Positions 7,339-16,381 of a stretch of DNA of 64,000 nucleotides are shown piece by piece. Position numbers and translations under genes: made by a program. The notes beneath the pieces are model-generated. The model had not been told where the DNA came from. It saw only the letters and a list, made by a program, of their open reading frames with translations, and did not search any database. Position 1 is the stretch's first letter. The number at the start of each line of letters is the position of its first letter. Origin of the DNA: an uncultured Bacteroidales bacterium (lineage in GTDB: Bacteria; Bacteroidota; Bacteroidia; Bacteroidales; UBA932); contig CAKUVA010000005.1 of assembly GCA_934693135.1 (NCBI GenBank), positions 1 through 64,000 of the forward strand. The letters run 5' to 3'.

Positions 7339-8816
7339 ATCGCATCCCAATATTTAAGAATCGGCTGACGAGCTGCACGTGTCTCATCAGGACGAGAAAT
7401 AGGTGTATTGTGAGGTGCTCTCTTGAGTATAGAAGGATCTTCAGCAGCCTCAACAGCAATCTTCCACATTACTTCTATAAACGAATCTATAGTCTCTTTC
7501 GACTCAGTTTCTGTAGGCTCAATCATTATAGCTTGATGGAAAAGCAGAGGGAAATAGATGGTAGGTGCATGGAAACCAAAGTCCAACAATCTTTTAGCAA
7601 CGTCCAATGTAGTAGCGCCATGTCCATCTTCTGCCTTGTCAGCTCCATCGTCTATAAGACCATCAAACACGAATTCATGCTTGCATACTGACTGGATTGG
7701 AAGCTTGTAACAATCTTTAAGACACTCTTTTATATAGTTTGCAGACAATGTTGCAAGTCTCCCGGCAAGGCGTATATTCTGTTTTCCAAGCATAAGAATA
7801 TATGCATAAGCACGAAGTATCACGCCGAAATTACCCATGAATGCCGAAACCTGCCCTGCAGACGCAGGAGTCTCATCAGCATTTACAATATGGAAACGGC
7901 CTGCCTCTGTCTTGACGACATGAGGTACCGGCAAATACTTGGCAAGATGGGCAGCGACACCCACAGGGCCTGAGCCTGGGCCACCGCCTCCATGAGGTGT
8001 AGAGAACGTCTTGTGAAGATTCAAATGCATGATGTCGAATCCCATATCACCTGGGCGAACTGCTCCAAGCAGAGGGTTCATATTCGCACCATCATAGTAG
8101 AGAAGTCCTCCACATGCATGCACTCGATCCGCAATCTCGCCTATCTCTTTTTCGAAGAGGCCAAGAGTATTAGGGTTAGTCATCATAATACCCGCAATGT
8201 CATCTCCGAGTAGAGGAATCAAGTCTGCGACATCTACAAGTCCATCAGAATTGGATTTCACGACAACGACTTCAAGACCACAAACAGCAGCGCTGGCAGG
8301 ATTCGTTCCATGAGCGCTATCAGGGACAATGACCTTTGTACGTTTGGTATCTCCACGAAGGAGGTGGTATTGGCGCATAATCATGAGACCTGTGAGCTCG
8401 CCATGTGCACCGGCACATGGGTTGAACGTAAATGCAGACATTCCTGTTATGGACGCCAATGCCTTTTCCATATTCAAGTAGACTTCGAGTGCTCCCTGCA
8501 CAGATGCCTCTGGTTGGAGAGGATGAAGCCCCAAGAAGCCCGGCATAGCTGCGACTTCTTCATTGACCTTAGGATTATACTTCATGGTACAGCTGCCAAG
8601 AGGATAGAATCCTGTATCGACACCAAAATTCATCTGCGACAGATTCGTGTAATGACGAACAACGTCCACCTCGCTTACTTCTGGCAACTCAAGCTTGGAT
8701 TTGCGTGCAAGGTTTTCAGGTACTGCAGGGGCTTTTCCACAGACATTTTCCGGAAGAGAATATCCAGAACGGCCCGGTTTCGACAATTCGAATATGAGTT
8801 TATCGTAATATTTCAT
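7335..8816 (-). CDS. gcvPB: Glycine dehydrogenase (decarboxylating), subunit 2
   Basis: PLP-dependent half of the split P protein, which decarboxylates glycine and passes aminomethyl to lipoyl-GcvH. The PLP lysine lies in HLNLHKTFSTPHGGGGPG (about Lys269) and is followed by the glycine-rich loop. GSCTMKYNPK near the N-terminus is typical of this subunit. Two start codons lie close together: ATG at 8822 (overlapping the gcvPA stop as ATGA) and ATG at 8816. A strong Shine-Dalgarno sequence, rare in this phylum, lies 7 nt before the second, so I use 8816 (493 residues). Split P proteins are usual in archaea and some bacteria; E. coli has one fused chain. Confidence 0.95.
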   Translation of the reverse strand: MKYYDKLIFELSKPGRSGYSLPENVCGKAPAVPENLARKSKLELPEVSEVDVVRHYTNLSQMNFGVDTGFYPLGSCTMKYNPKVNEEVAAMPGFLGLHPLQPEASVQGALEVYLNMEKALASITGMSAFTFNPCAGAHGELTGLMIMRQYHLLRGDTKRTKVIVPDSAHGTNPASAAVCGLEVVVVKSNSDGLVDVADLIPLLGDDIAGIMMTNPNTLGLFEKEIGEIADRVHACGGLLYYDGANMNPLLGAVRPGDMGFDIMHLNLHKTFSTPHGGGGPGSGPVGVAAHLAKYLPVPHVVKTEAGRFHIVNADETPASAGQVSAFMGNFGVILRAYAYILMLGKQNIRLAGRLATLSANYIKECLKDCYKLPIQSVCKHEFVFDGLIDDGADKAEDGHGATTLDVAKRLLDFGFHAPTIYFPLLFHQAIMIEPTETESKETIDSFIEVMWKIAVEAAEDPSILKRAPHNTPISRPDETRAARQPILKYWDAI

Positions 8817-8818
8817 AA

Positions 8819-10144
8819 TCATGCCTCCTTTATTACCTGAACAAGTGTATCGATTTCATCTTTCGTACGTTTCTCTGTAACACAGAAACTGACATAGCCT
8901 TCTTCAGTAGCAAGTGCTCCGAAGAATCCTGCGTCAAGAAGCTGTTGTTGAATAACTTCCACAGGGACAGAAGGTTTCAGTACAAATTCCTTGAGGAACG
9001 GTTTTTCGAATACTTCAGTGAATTTACCTGTTTCGAGAAGTCTGTCATGCAGATAATGTGCTCCAGCAGATGAAAGGTCATTGACCTTCCGAAGTCCTTC
9101 AGCTCCCATAAGAGACATATAAATAGTAACATAGAGTGCCATCAGACTCTGGTTAGAGCAGATATTGCTGGTAGCTTTCTCTCGACGTATATGTTGTTCA
9201 CGAGCCTGAAGTGTCAGCACAAAACAGCGTCTTCCCTGCGAATCCTCAGTCTGTCCAACGATGCGACCAGGCATCTTACGAACATAATCCTTACGACATG
9301 CCATGAACCCAACGTAAGGGCCACCAAAGCTGAGAGGTATTCCTAAGGATTGCCCATCACCTACTGCAATGTCGAAATCCCATTCCCCCGGAGTCTTTAT
9401 TACTGCCAAAGCAGACGGATCGCAGTATTCCACGACTACTCCTTTGGCCTCATGTACAGCATCAGCAAATCCAGTAAAGTCCTCGATAATTCCGAATCTG
9501 TTTATTGCAGGGACAATGATTCCTGCCACATCTCCTTTCTGAAGTTCTTGCCTGAGTGATTCAAGTGATGTAGTCCCATCTTCAGATGCAATGTTTCCGA
9601 GTTCAACTCCGTGAAACTTGGCATAAGTTTCTACCACCTTGCGAACATTAGGAAGAAGAGTGTCGGAAAGAAGGACTCGCGTCTTGTGCTTGGTGCAGGC
9701 AATGGCCATCTTCATGGCTTCCGCAGCAGCTGTAGGGCCATCGTACATGGAAGCATTGGAGATATCCATTCCTGTCAATGCGCAAATCATACTCTGATAC
9801 TCGAATATGTAGCGCAATGTTCCTTGTGATATCTCCGCCTGGTATGGCGTATATGCCGTAAGGAACTCAGAACGAGAACAGATATACGGAACGACGGATG
9901 GTGTATAGTGATCGTATGCTCCAGCACCGGCAAAAACTTTCAGTTTCATGTCCTTGGCATCAAGTTCCATAAAAAAATCCCGAACCTGCTGTTCTGACAT
10001 GGCATCCGGAAGATCATATTCTTCACGGAACATGAATTTTTCCGGAACATCGGCATAGAGGTCATCCAACGAGCTGACCCCTATGCGTTCCAGCATAGAT
10101 TTTATATCATCCTCTGTATGAGGAAAATATGCAAATGTAGACAT
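8819..10144 (-). CDS. gcvPA: Glycine dehydrogenase (decarboxylating), subunit 1
   Basis: Partner of GcvPB that forms the heterotetrameric P protein. It begins FAYFPHTEDDIKSMLERIGV, as in other GcvPA, and contains the aspartate-aminotransferase-like fold without the PLP lysine. The segment TSNICSNQSLMALYV near residue 330 is a family signature. At 441 residues the length is normal. It lies 32 bp after gcvH and its stop codon overlaps the upstream ATG of gcvPB. It is the fourth gene in lplA-gcvT-gcvH-gcvPA-gcvPB-lpd. Confidence 0.95.
   Translation of the reverse strand: MSTFAYFPHTEDDIKSMLERIGVSSLDDLYADVPEKFMFREEYDLPDAMSEQQVRDFFMELDAKDMKLKVFAGAGAYDHYTPSVVPYICSRSEFLTAYTPYQAEISQGTLRYIFEYQSMICALTGMDISNASMYDGPTAAAEAMKMAIACTKHKTRVLLSDTLLPNVRKVVETYAKFHGVELGNIASEDGTTSLESLRQELQKGDVAGIIVPAINRFGIIEDFTGFADAVHEAKGVVVEYCDPSALAVIKTPGEWDFDIAVGDGQSLGIPLSFGGPYVGFMACRKDYVRKMPGRIVGQTEDSQGRRCFVLTLQAREQHIRREKATSNICSNQSLMALYVTIYMSLMGAEGLRKVNDLSSAGAHYLHDRLLETGKFTEVFEKPFLKEFVLKPSVPVEVIQQQLLDAGFFGALATEEGYVSFCVTEKRTKDEIDTLVQVIKEA
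8823..8831 (-). promoter_or_regulatory. Strong Shine-Dalgarno site for gcvPB
   Basis: Minus-strand AAAGGAGGC lies inside the 3' end of gcvPA. Its spacing to the ATG at 8816 is 7 nt, but only about 1 nt to the ATG at 8822. Bacteroidota genes mostly lack such sites, so it supports the downstream start and efficient re-initiation within the operon. Confidence 0.6.
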
Positions 10145-10176
10145 ATCTGGTTATTAGCTTTTTATCAATCAGAATC

Positions 10177-10557
10177 TTATTTCTCCGTCATTTCAGTGTA
10201 AGCTGACGCATCCATAAGTTCATTAAGTTGTGCAGGATCACTCATTCTTACCTTGATAATCCAATTCGCGTAAGGATCCTGATTGATGAGTTCTGGAGCA
10301 TCTTCAAGGGCTTCGTTGTTCTCGACTACTGTTCCGCTCACAGGGCAGATAAGATCGCTTGACGCCTTAACGCTTTCAAGAGCACCGAACTCTTCTTCCT
10401 TCGTAACTTCATCGTCAGCATCCGGCATGTCGACATATGTTATGTCACCCATTTCTTTCTGTGCGAAGTCTGTAACGCCAATTACTGCTATATCGCCTTC
10501 AACTTTTACCCATTCATGTGTCTCGCTATATTTGAGACCTTCGATTACTTTGCTCAT
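10177..10557 (-). CDS. gcvH: Glycine cleavage system H protein
   Basis: Small lipoyl carrier that shuttles the aminomethyl group between P, T and L proteins. The lipoylated lysine is Lys64 in GALESVKASSDL. At 126 residues with an acidic surface it is standard. It lies in the middle of the glycine cleavage operon, 52 bp after gcvT. The lipoate ligase at the head of the operon would modify this lysine. Confidence 0.97.
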   Translation of the reverse strand: MSKVIEGLKYSETHEWVKVEGDIAVIGVTDFAQKEMGDITYVDMPDADDEVTKEEEFGALESVKASSDLICPVSGTVVENNEALEDAPELINQDPYANWIIKVRMSDPAQLNELMDASAYTEMTEK

Positions 10558-10609
10558 AATTTAATGTTATTTATTGGAAATTTATATCGAATAAAATCTA
10601 AACAGTTTC

Positions 10610-11710
10610 TTATTTCTTGTAGTTTGTCTGATAGAAGCGTTTCTTCACTACAATTCCAGGAAAGACCTTCTTGCGTATACGGATGAAAAGAGGTGTTCCA
10701 AGCTTAGACCATGCAGTCTGAACCATTGCGAAACAGATGCTCTTATCTAAAGAAATAGAATGATAACCTGTGGTCACTACACCGACTTGTGTACCATCCT
10801 CAAGCTCTACAGGATATGTAGCTCGAGGAATCGCTTTGTCGGCAATTTCTATCCCGACTAACTTCTTTTGAGTTCCTTCTTCTTTCTGTCTAACGAGGAC
10901 GTCTCTTCCTATAAAATCCTTATCAAGCTTACAAAACATACCAAGACCTGCTTCTATCGGTGTTATAGTTTCTGATAGCTCATCTCCATAAAGAGGTAGA
11001 CCAGCTTCGAATCGCAATGTATCTCGGCATCCTAATCCGCATGGCTTCACACCAGCTTCGAGAAGGCGCTTCCAAATTTCCTTGATATTGTCATGCGTGG
11101 TATATAACTCGAATCCATCTTCACCAGTATATCCTGTACGGCTGACTATCATGCGTTTTCCATTCCATTCTGATTCATAGTATGTATAGAATGTCAAGTC
11201 AGCCGCTTTTTTCAAACCGAGGACATCCACAATCGTCTTCTCTGCTTCAGGACCTTGAACTGCAATCTGTCCCCAACTGTCGGATTCATTAACGACTTTT
11301 ACATCGAATGCTTTGGCCTGTTCCTCTATCCATGCGAAGTCTTTGTCAATGTTTGCAGCATTCACTACGAGTAGAAAGTGTTCAGGTTTGAATTCTCGGT
11401 AGACGAGAAGATCATCCACCACACCACCATCAGGATGGCACATCATTCCATAGAGCACTTTACCAGGCTCATATCCTCTTATTTCATTAGTAAATATATA
11501 GTTAGTAAACTTCTCCGCATCTGGGCCGTTCACGAATATCTCGCCCATATGCGAAACATCGAACATTCCGACGTGATTGCGAACAGCATTGTGCTCATCC
11601 ACGATATTGGTGTACTGTATCGGCATGTCGAATCCTGCAAATGGACTCATCTTGGCCCCAAGTTCTACATGACTGTCATGAAGACAGGTTAATTTAAGAT
11701 TCTCTTCCAT
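10610..11710 (-). CDS. gcvT: Aminomethyltransferase (glycine cleavage T protein)
   Basis: Transfers the methylene of aminomethyl-GcvH to tetrahydrofolate and releases ammonia. The N-terminal motif MSPFAGFDMPIQY and FDVSHMGEI are typical, as is GYTGEDGFELY in the middle. The folate-site region runs through CGLGCRDTLRFEAGLPLYG. At 366 residues the length is normal. It lies 13 bp after lplA, second gene of the operon. The end matches the family (GTPLFIRIRKKVFPGIVVKKRFY). Confidence 0.96.
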   Translation of the reverse strand: MEENLKLTCLHDSHVELGAKMSPFAGFDMPIQYTNIVDEHNAVRNHVGMFDVSHMGEIFVNGPDAEKFTNYIFTNEIRGYEPGKVLYGMMCHPDGGVVDDLLVYREFKPEHFLLVVNAANIDKDFAWIEEQAKAFDVKVVNESDSWGQIAVQGPEAEKTIVDVLGLKKAADLTFYTYYESEWNGKRMIVSRTGYTGEDGFELYTTHDNIKEIWKRLLEAGVKPCGLGCRDTLRFEAGLPLYGDELSETITPIEAGLGMFCKLDKDFIGRDVLVRQKEEGTQKKLVGIEIADKAIPRATYPVELEDGTQVGVVTTGYHSISLDKSICFAMVQTAWSKLGTPLFIRIRKKVFPGIVVKKRFYQTNYKK

Positions 11711-11723
11711 AGTTTATGTGTCA

Positions 11724-12779
11724 TTAATTGATTTCTGTTTTTCCTACGACAATCCTTGTCAATGTTTCTGTCGTCAGTCCTGAAATATATTCCGAAACAT
11801 CTAAGCCCGCCAATGCCTTTTCTATATCACCAGCATTGTCTGAAATTCCCTCAATCCTGCGTGTAAGTTCCATGTCCAGACCATCTTTCAATGAAAAAAA
11901 ATCGCCAGACACATGACACCTCATAACCCTATCCTTTTCGATGTCAAGTTCCACATTGACGTCACCGACTCCCGAAATTTTTTTTCTCCTGCTGATGGTA
12001 AATGAGTGACTCCTGCCCTCGAGAAAGTCCTGTTCCAGATATCCAGCTTCAATTTTTTCTATTTCTCGAACTTGCTCTTCCGTAAGATCAATGCTGTCGA
12101 GGCTTCCGTCCTGGCGGCCACAGAAACGAAACTTAAGATATCTTTTAAAACTGTCAATATCCGAGAGGAATCCATACGTTTCTGATTTATCGTAATATGG
12201 CTTAAGGTTCGTAACATGCTGACGGACAGACGCAACTCCTTTGCTTTTTATTTTATCTTCTGATGGAGTTATAGCTCGGACAAGCTCATCGAAATCCGAA
12301 TCGAAAAGCATAGTACCATGCACTATACTTGATTTCGGTTTAAGGAAGAACGCATTGCCAGAAACTTTCTTGTCATCAATGAGAATATCGTTTCTTCCTG
12401 ACTTCGTAGCATTGACACCTGTATCTTTCAGATATCCGGCTAGAGTATCAAGGTATCTGCCAAATGTCGATATAACATCCGTAGTGTTCGTTATATACGA
12501 AAGCATTATATTTCCAGTGTCAGAATAGACGCATCCCCCTCCGCTTTTCCTTCGATAAAGCTGTATTCCTTTCTCGCGGCAATACGGCATGTTAACCTCA
12601 GCTTCCATGACCTGATTACGACCAAATATAACCGTAGGTTTGACCTGCCACATGAAGAACGCGTCCTTGCTCGGTCTGTTTCCGAGAAGTTTCTCAATGT
12701 TTCCCGCGACATATTCTTCCATAGCGAGATAGAATACCAATCTTCTGTCTCTGTCGTCAGGCAAATTTATATATGTCAT
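11724..12779 (-). CDS. lplA: Lipoate-protein ligase A
   Basis: Activates free lipoate with ATP and attaches it to GcvH and other lipoyl domains. The lipoate/ATP loop is RRKSGGGCVYSDTGNIMLSYI. DILIDDKKVSGNAFF and HGTMLFDSD follow, as in LplA. A C-terminal accessory domain extends to residue 351. I start it at ATG 12779; a TTG at 12794 would add five residues. It is first in the glycine cleavage operon with a well-formed promoter upstream. The pairing suggests the cell relies on scavenged lipoate for this system, though lipA/lipB could be elsewhere. Confidence 0.93.
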   Translation of the reverse strand: MTYINLPDDRDRRLVFYLAMEEYVAGNIEKLLGNRPSKDAFFMWQVKPTVIFGRNQVMEAEVNMPYCREKGIQLYRRKSGGGCVYSDTGNIMLSYITNTTDVISTFGRYLDTLAGYLKDTGVNATKSGRNDILIDDKKVSGNAFFLKPKSSIVHGTMLFDSDFDELVRAITPSEDKIKSKGVASVRQHVTNLKPYYDKSETYGFLSDIDSFKRYLKFRFCGRQDGSLDSIDLTEEQVREIEKIEAGYLEQDFLEGRSHSFTISRRKKISGVGDVNVELDIEKDRVMRCHVSGDFFSLKDGLDMELTRRIEGISDNAGDIEKALAGLDVSEYISGLTTETLTRIVVGKTEIN

Positions 12780-12856
12780 CTGTTTTAGTTTCAAGTGTTA
12801 TCTGCAATATCAGTTTATATGGTTTCATTTTATTCGTTATTTGTATAAATCGTTTT

Positions 12857-12887
12857 CAAATATACACATTTTAAGAGAAAAAACAAA
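12857..12887 (-). promoter_or_regulatory. Promoter of the lplA-gcv operon
   Basis: On the minus strand TTTG (12887-12884), a 19-bp spacer, then TATATTTG (12864-12857). Both boxes are perfect Bacteroidota consensus. The start of transcription would be near 12850, leaving a leader of about 70 nt, too short for a glycine riboswitch. Confidence 0.8.
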
Positions 12888-12954
12888 TAATTCTTCACTT
12901 AGGATAAACACTGATTGTTACTTTTTTTCTAACTTGCAGTGCAAAACAAGAGAC

Positions 12955-13575
12955 ATGATGACCAAAATCATAGAGAAGCATAACACAGAGAAACAGCTCC
13001 CAGAGAAACATCCATTCGAGCCGTTTCTGCCGAAAAATGCTAAAATACTGATGTTAGGCAGTTTCCCACCACCAGAAAAAAGATGGTGTATGGACTTTTA
13101 TTATCCTAACTTCGGCAATGACATGTGGCGAATCTTCGGCATCATTTTTTTCCACGACAAGGATCACTTCATCACATCCAACGATAGCAAAAGGTTTTTT
13201 GACAAGGAGAAGATTATACGTTTTTGCAAGCTGAAAGGGATAGCCATGTATGATACGGCATGCGAAGTCATTAGACTGAAAGACAATGCCTCTGACAAAT
13301 TTTTAGAAATAAGTAAAGAAACTGACGTGGAGACGCTACTACAACAAATTCCAGAATGTAGCGCCATCATCACAACAGGTCAAAAAGCCACAGAAGTACT
13401 CTCTGGACATTTTGGATGCGATATTCCACAAATGGGATATTACGTCTGCTTCAATATAGGAGAACGAACTCTGAGACTCTATCGTCTTCCATCATCATCA
13501 CGAGCCTATCCCCTCGCCCTCGACAAAAAGGCCGAAAAATACAAGTCAATGTTTATAGACATGGGGATGCTATAA
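12955..13575 (+). CDS. Uracil/hypoxanthine-DNA glycosylase family protein
   Basis: Resembles the uracil-DNA glycosylase superfamily, close to the hypoxanthine-type (family 6) members. The segment ILMLGSFPPPEKRWCMDFYY, followed by PNFGNDMWRIFG, matches the family's active-site block; YDTACEVIRLKDNASD and a final block (LYRLPSSSRAYP) match later motifs. The likely role is removal of deaminated bases in base-excision repair. At 206 residues the length is normal. The frame is open from 12841, but the first 38 codons would overlap the divergent lplA promoter, so the ATG at 12955 is preferred. The stop abuts the stop of the convergent AraC gene with no gap. Confidence 0.8.
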   Translation: MMTKIIEKHNTEKQLPEKHPFEPFLPKNAKILMLGSFPPPEKRWCMDFYYPNFGNDMWRIFGIIFFHDKDHFITSNDSKRFFDKEKIIRFCKLKGIAMYDTACEVIRLKDNASDKFLEISKETDVETLLQQIPECSAIITTGQKATEVLSGHFGCDIPQMGYYVCFNIGERTLRLYRLPSSSRAYPLALDKKAEKYKSMFIDMGML

Positions 13576-14562
13576 CTACTCCTCACGAAGATATTGTCCA
13601 GGGGTTTTGCCTGTAGAATTGCGAAAGAAGCGCGTAAAGAACGAATGATTTTGAAAGCCAAGCAGCTCTGCCACTTGTTTTATGGAATATTTACCAGATA
13701 GCAGTAAACTCTTGGCATCCAATATTACATACTCGCGGATGAGTTTCAATGGTTTCTGACCGCTTGCTTTCATGACAAGACGAGAAAAATGTTTCTCTGA
13801 AATACATTGACGTCTCGCATAAAATCCGACGGAGCGGTCTTTGCGTGAAAAATTATGAATATCTGTACGAAATCGTACAAGAACCTCATTTTCACGAGAA
13901 TAACTCAATTCTCCATGTGACGATGCTAACCCAGACGAATAATTATCAGTACACTCCGACATTGGCACGAAACATTCGCCGGCGGCAGCCCTCTTGCGCC
14001 ATTTAAGCAGAAGACTAGCGAAAATATATGTAAATCCAGATAAGATTCCATCAGCAGTATCCGCATCTGAATTCTTGACAATAAACTTCAGAGATTGACA
14101 TAGTCTTTCGAAATTTTCCGCCTCATCATTGTCAATATATGCAAGAGCCGGTTCCTGATTATGCATCACCCATTGCCTCAGGCTACGTCCATGAGGTCCA
14201 CGGATTTCTGTCATAATATATTCGGAATCTATAGCCACGAATATTACCTTACTATCTTCGGCAAGTTCAACATGTTCCAAGATTTGCCCGGCGAAAATAA
14301 CAAGTACACCGCCAGACTCCACGACATATTCCTTCTGTTGTATTTTCGCCGAAATACGACCTTCCCTGCAAAAAATGCAAAAAGTCAATGTCACTTTGAC
14401 TGGAAATCTTATCTTCGGAACGTTTATCACATTATGTGTCAATACATCTCCAGAATCTTCCAAATTATCAAGCAGACAGAACTTATCATCCACTTGAACT
14501 CTCGATATGTTTCCACTGAGATAATTAACACCGAAAGCAGCTATTATTTCTTCATATTTCAT
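13576..14562 (-). CDS. AraC-family transcriptional regulator, candidate regulator of the lipid cluster
   Basis: Full-length AraC protein: an N-terminal cupin-like sensing domain (about residues 40-130, with PVKVTLTFCIFCREGRISAKI and a GGVLVIFAG turn) and a C-terminal double helix-turn-helix (CISEKHFSRLVMKASGQKPL, then SIKQVAELLGFQNHSFFTRF and GKTPGQYLREE). I start it at ATG 14562; the frame is open to 14619. It is divergent from the acyl-CoA ligase gene at 14729. The intervening region holds a 12-bp motif that recurs before the lysoplasmalogenase/SDR promoters, so it may control these lipid genes. That regulon is inference. Confidence 0.87.
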   Translation of the reverse strand: MKYEEIIAAFGVNYLSGNISRVQVDDKFCLLDNLEDSGDVLTHNVINVPKIRFPVKVTLTFCIFCREGRISAKIQQKEYVVESGGVLVIFAGQILEHVELAEDSKVIFVAIDSEYIMTEIRGPHGRSLRQWVMHNQEPALAYIDNDEAENFERLCQSLKFIVKNSDADTADGILSGFTYIFASLLLKWRKRAAAGECFVPMSECTDNYSSGLASSHGELSYSRENEVLVRFRTDIHNFSRKDRSVGFYARRQCISEKHFSRLVMKASGQKPLKLIREYVILDAKSLLLSGKYSIKQVAELLGFQNHSFFTRFFRNSTGKTPGQYLREE

Positions 14563-14603
14563 ATAGACAAAATTACTTATTCTACACGAAAACAGCAAGT
14601 TTA

Positions 14604-14615
14604 ATGGAACACAGA
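14604..14615 (+). promoter_or_regulatory. Shared 12-bp motif, copy 1 (candidate AraC operator)
   Basis: ATGGAACACAGA in the divergent region between the AraC gene and the acyl-CoA ligase gene. An identical copy is at 21003-21014 in the SDR/lysoplasmalogenase region. A related site, CATGGAACTGAGACATTTAAG split at 14659-14666 and 14667-14679, lies just upstream of the ligase promoter and resembles CATGGAAC...GACATTTAGG at 21002-21028. Confidence 0.45.
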
Positions 14616-14682
14616 GCATATCATGTCTGTTTTAGAACATCCTTACTCCGTTTTATGGCATGGAACTGAGACATTTAAGTTA

Positions 14683-14690
14683 TACCTTTG
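14683..14690 (+). promoter_or_regulatory. -7 box of the acyl-CoA ligase promoter
   Basis: TACCTTTG fits TAnnTTTG. No TTTG is found 19-20 bp upstream, which fits a promoter needing an activator. Transcription would start near 14697, leaving a leader of about 30 nt. Confidence 0.5.
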
Positions 14691-14728
14691 CCCCCTCACA
14701 AAGCCGAATAAGGCAAAATTGAAATAAA

Positions 14729-16381
14729 ATGAACATATACAGAAACAGCAACTCCTTCAGGGAGTCATACATTGATACTCTCGGAAAACTTTACGAATAC
14801 TCGACAAGGAGGTTCTCCGGGAATAGGCACTCACAGATAATAGAGACAGGTAAGGAATATAGTTACTCTGACCTGAAAGCTCAGTGTGACAGTCTTTCCA
14901 AAAGGTTGACACAGTTCGGGATAGGTGCTTCAGATAAAGTTGCGATATTGTCACAGAATATGCCACAGTGGACTATGGCATTTTTCGCCACCGTCCCATT
15001 TGGAAGAATAGCTATACCCATCCTTCCTGAATCTTCGGAAAATGAAATTACAAATATTTTGAACCACTCTGAGTCTAAGGTTCTTTTCGTATCACAGAAG
15101 CTGCTTCACAATGTCAGCAAAGAATGTATGGACAAGCTGGCACTGGTCATTGACATAGAGACGTTCGAGGAGATAAAAAAGGATGACAGTAAGTTCACTT
15201 GCGATGGTAAGGTGACGATGCCAATGCCAGATGATATCGCCACAATCATCTATACATCAGGAACTACAGGCAATGCAAAAGGTGTTGTACTCAGTCATAG
15301 AAACCTATCTTCATGCGTAGTTTCATGCTATCATTCGCAACCCAGAAATGAGAAGGACCGATGGTTGTCCATTCTACCGATGTCACACACCCTCGAACTG
15401 ACATTGGGTGTGCTATACCCAATGTATGTGGGAGCAAGTGTATATTATATGTCCAAGCCGCCTATTCCTGCTCTCCTGCTGAAAGCTATGCAGACGGCAA
15501 AGCCTACCACAATGCTATCTGTTCCTCTTATAATCGAGAAAATCTACCGAAATAGTATAGTTCCGACAATAAAGAAAAGCCGCATGCTCAGCTGGATGGA
15601 CTTGCATATGAACAAAATGATGTGCAAGATTATCGGTATGAAATTAAAGAAAACATTCGGAGGTCATATTACATTCTTCGGCATTGGAGGAGCTAAACTC
15701 GATCCTGAAGTGGAAACTTTCTTGCTAAAATCTGGGTTCCCTTACGCCATTGGCTACGGACTGACTGAAACCTCTCCACTATTAAGTTTCACTGTCGGTA
15801 AGACGAGAGCTACTGGTTCAATCGGATATCCCGTCAAAGGCGTACAGCTCCGTTTGGACAATGTAAATGCCGAGACAGGAGAAGGGGAAATCGTGGCAAA
15901 AGGACCTAATGTCATGCTTGGTTACTACAAAGACCCTGAACGGACACGCAAGGCATTCACTGATGATGGTTGGTTTAGGACCAATGATTTAGCTTGCATC
16001 GATGAGAAAGGTCGCTATTCCATCAAAGGCAGGCTAAGCAACATGATTCTCGGCGCGTCAGGCGAAAACATCTATCCTGAGGAAATAGAACAAGTTATCA
16101 ATGGTATTGAGGATGTAAACGAATCCATAATCGTCTCTCGTAGCGGCAAGCTCGTTGCTCTTGTTACATTCAATGAAAACGCCATAGATTGGAATCAGGA
16201 GGGCGAAGATGAGTTTTTCAAGAAAATCGAAGCGTACAAGGAGAAAATCCTAAGAATTGTGAACAAGAATGTGAACCGCACTTCTAAAGTCAGTGCAGTC
16301 CAAATATTCCGTGAGCCATTCGAGAAGACAGCTACAAGCAAAATACGCAGATTCAAATATATGAACGCCAAAGGACTTTAA
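14729..16381 (+). CDS. Long-chain fatty acid-CoA ligase (AMP-binding)
   Basis: Activates fatty acids with ATP and CoA through an acyl-adenylate. The phosphate-binding loop is IIYTSGTTGNAKGVVLSH (residues 173-190). YGLTETSPLL, GWFRTNDLACIDEKGRY and KGRLSNMI are the later adenylate-forming motifs, and the C-terminal lysine region is TSKIRRFKY. At 550 residues it is the bacterial FadD/ACSL-like length. It is divergent from the AraC gene and ends exactly where the convergent SNF2 gene ends. With the SDR, aldehyde dehydrogenase and lysoplasmalogenase nearby it would complete conversion of fatty aldehydes to acyl-CoA. Confidence 0.92.
   Translation: MNIYRNSNSFRESYIDTLGKLYEYSTRRFSGNRHSQIIETGKEYSYSDLKAQCDSLSKRLTQFGIGASDKVAILSQNMPQWTMAFFATVPFGRIAIPILPESSENEITNILNHSESKVLFVSQKLLHNVSKECMDKLALVIDIETFEEIKKDDSKFTCDGKVTMPMPDDIATIIYTSGTTGNAKGVVLSHRNLSSCVVSCYHSQPRNEKDRWLSILPMSHTLELTLGVLYPMYVGASVYYMSKPPIPALLLKAMQTAKPTTMLSVPLIIEKIYRNSIVPTIKKSRMLSWMDLHMNKMMCKIIGMKLKKTFGGHITFFGIGGAKLDPEVETFLLKSGFPYAIGYGLTETSPLLSFTVGKTRATGSIGYPVKGVQLRLDNVNAETGEGEIVAKGPNVMLGYYKDPERTRKAFTDDGWFRTNDLACIDEKGRYSIKGRLSNMILGASGENIYPEEIEQVINGIEDVNESIIVSRSGKLVALVTFNENAIDWNQEGEDEFFKKIEAYKEKILRIVNKNVNRTSKVSAVQIFREPFEKTATSKIRRFKYMNAKGL

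Noticed and set aside
12780..12850. Possible glycine riboswitch before the glycine cleavage operon
   Set aside because: The predicted leader is about 70 nt and A/T-rich; a glycine aptamer needs about 100 nt or more with conserved G-rich cores.
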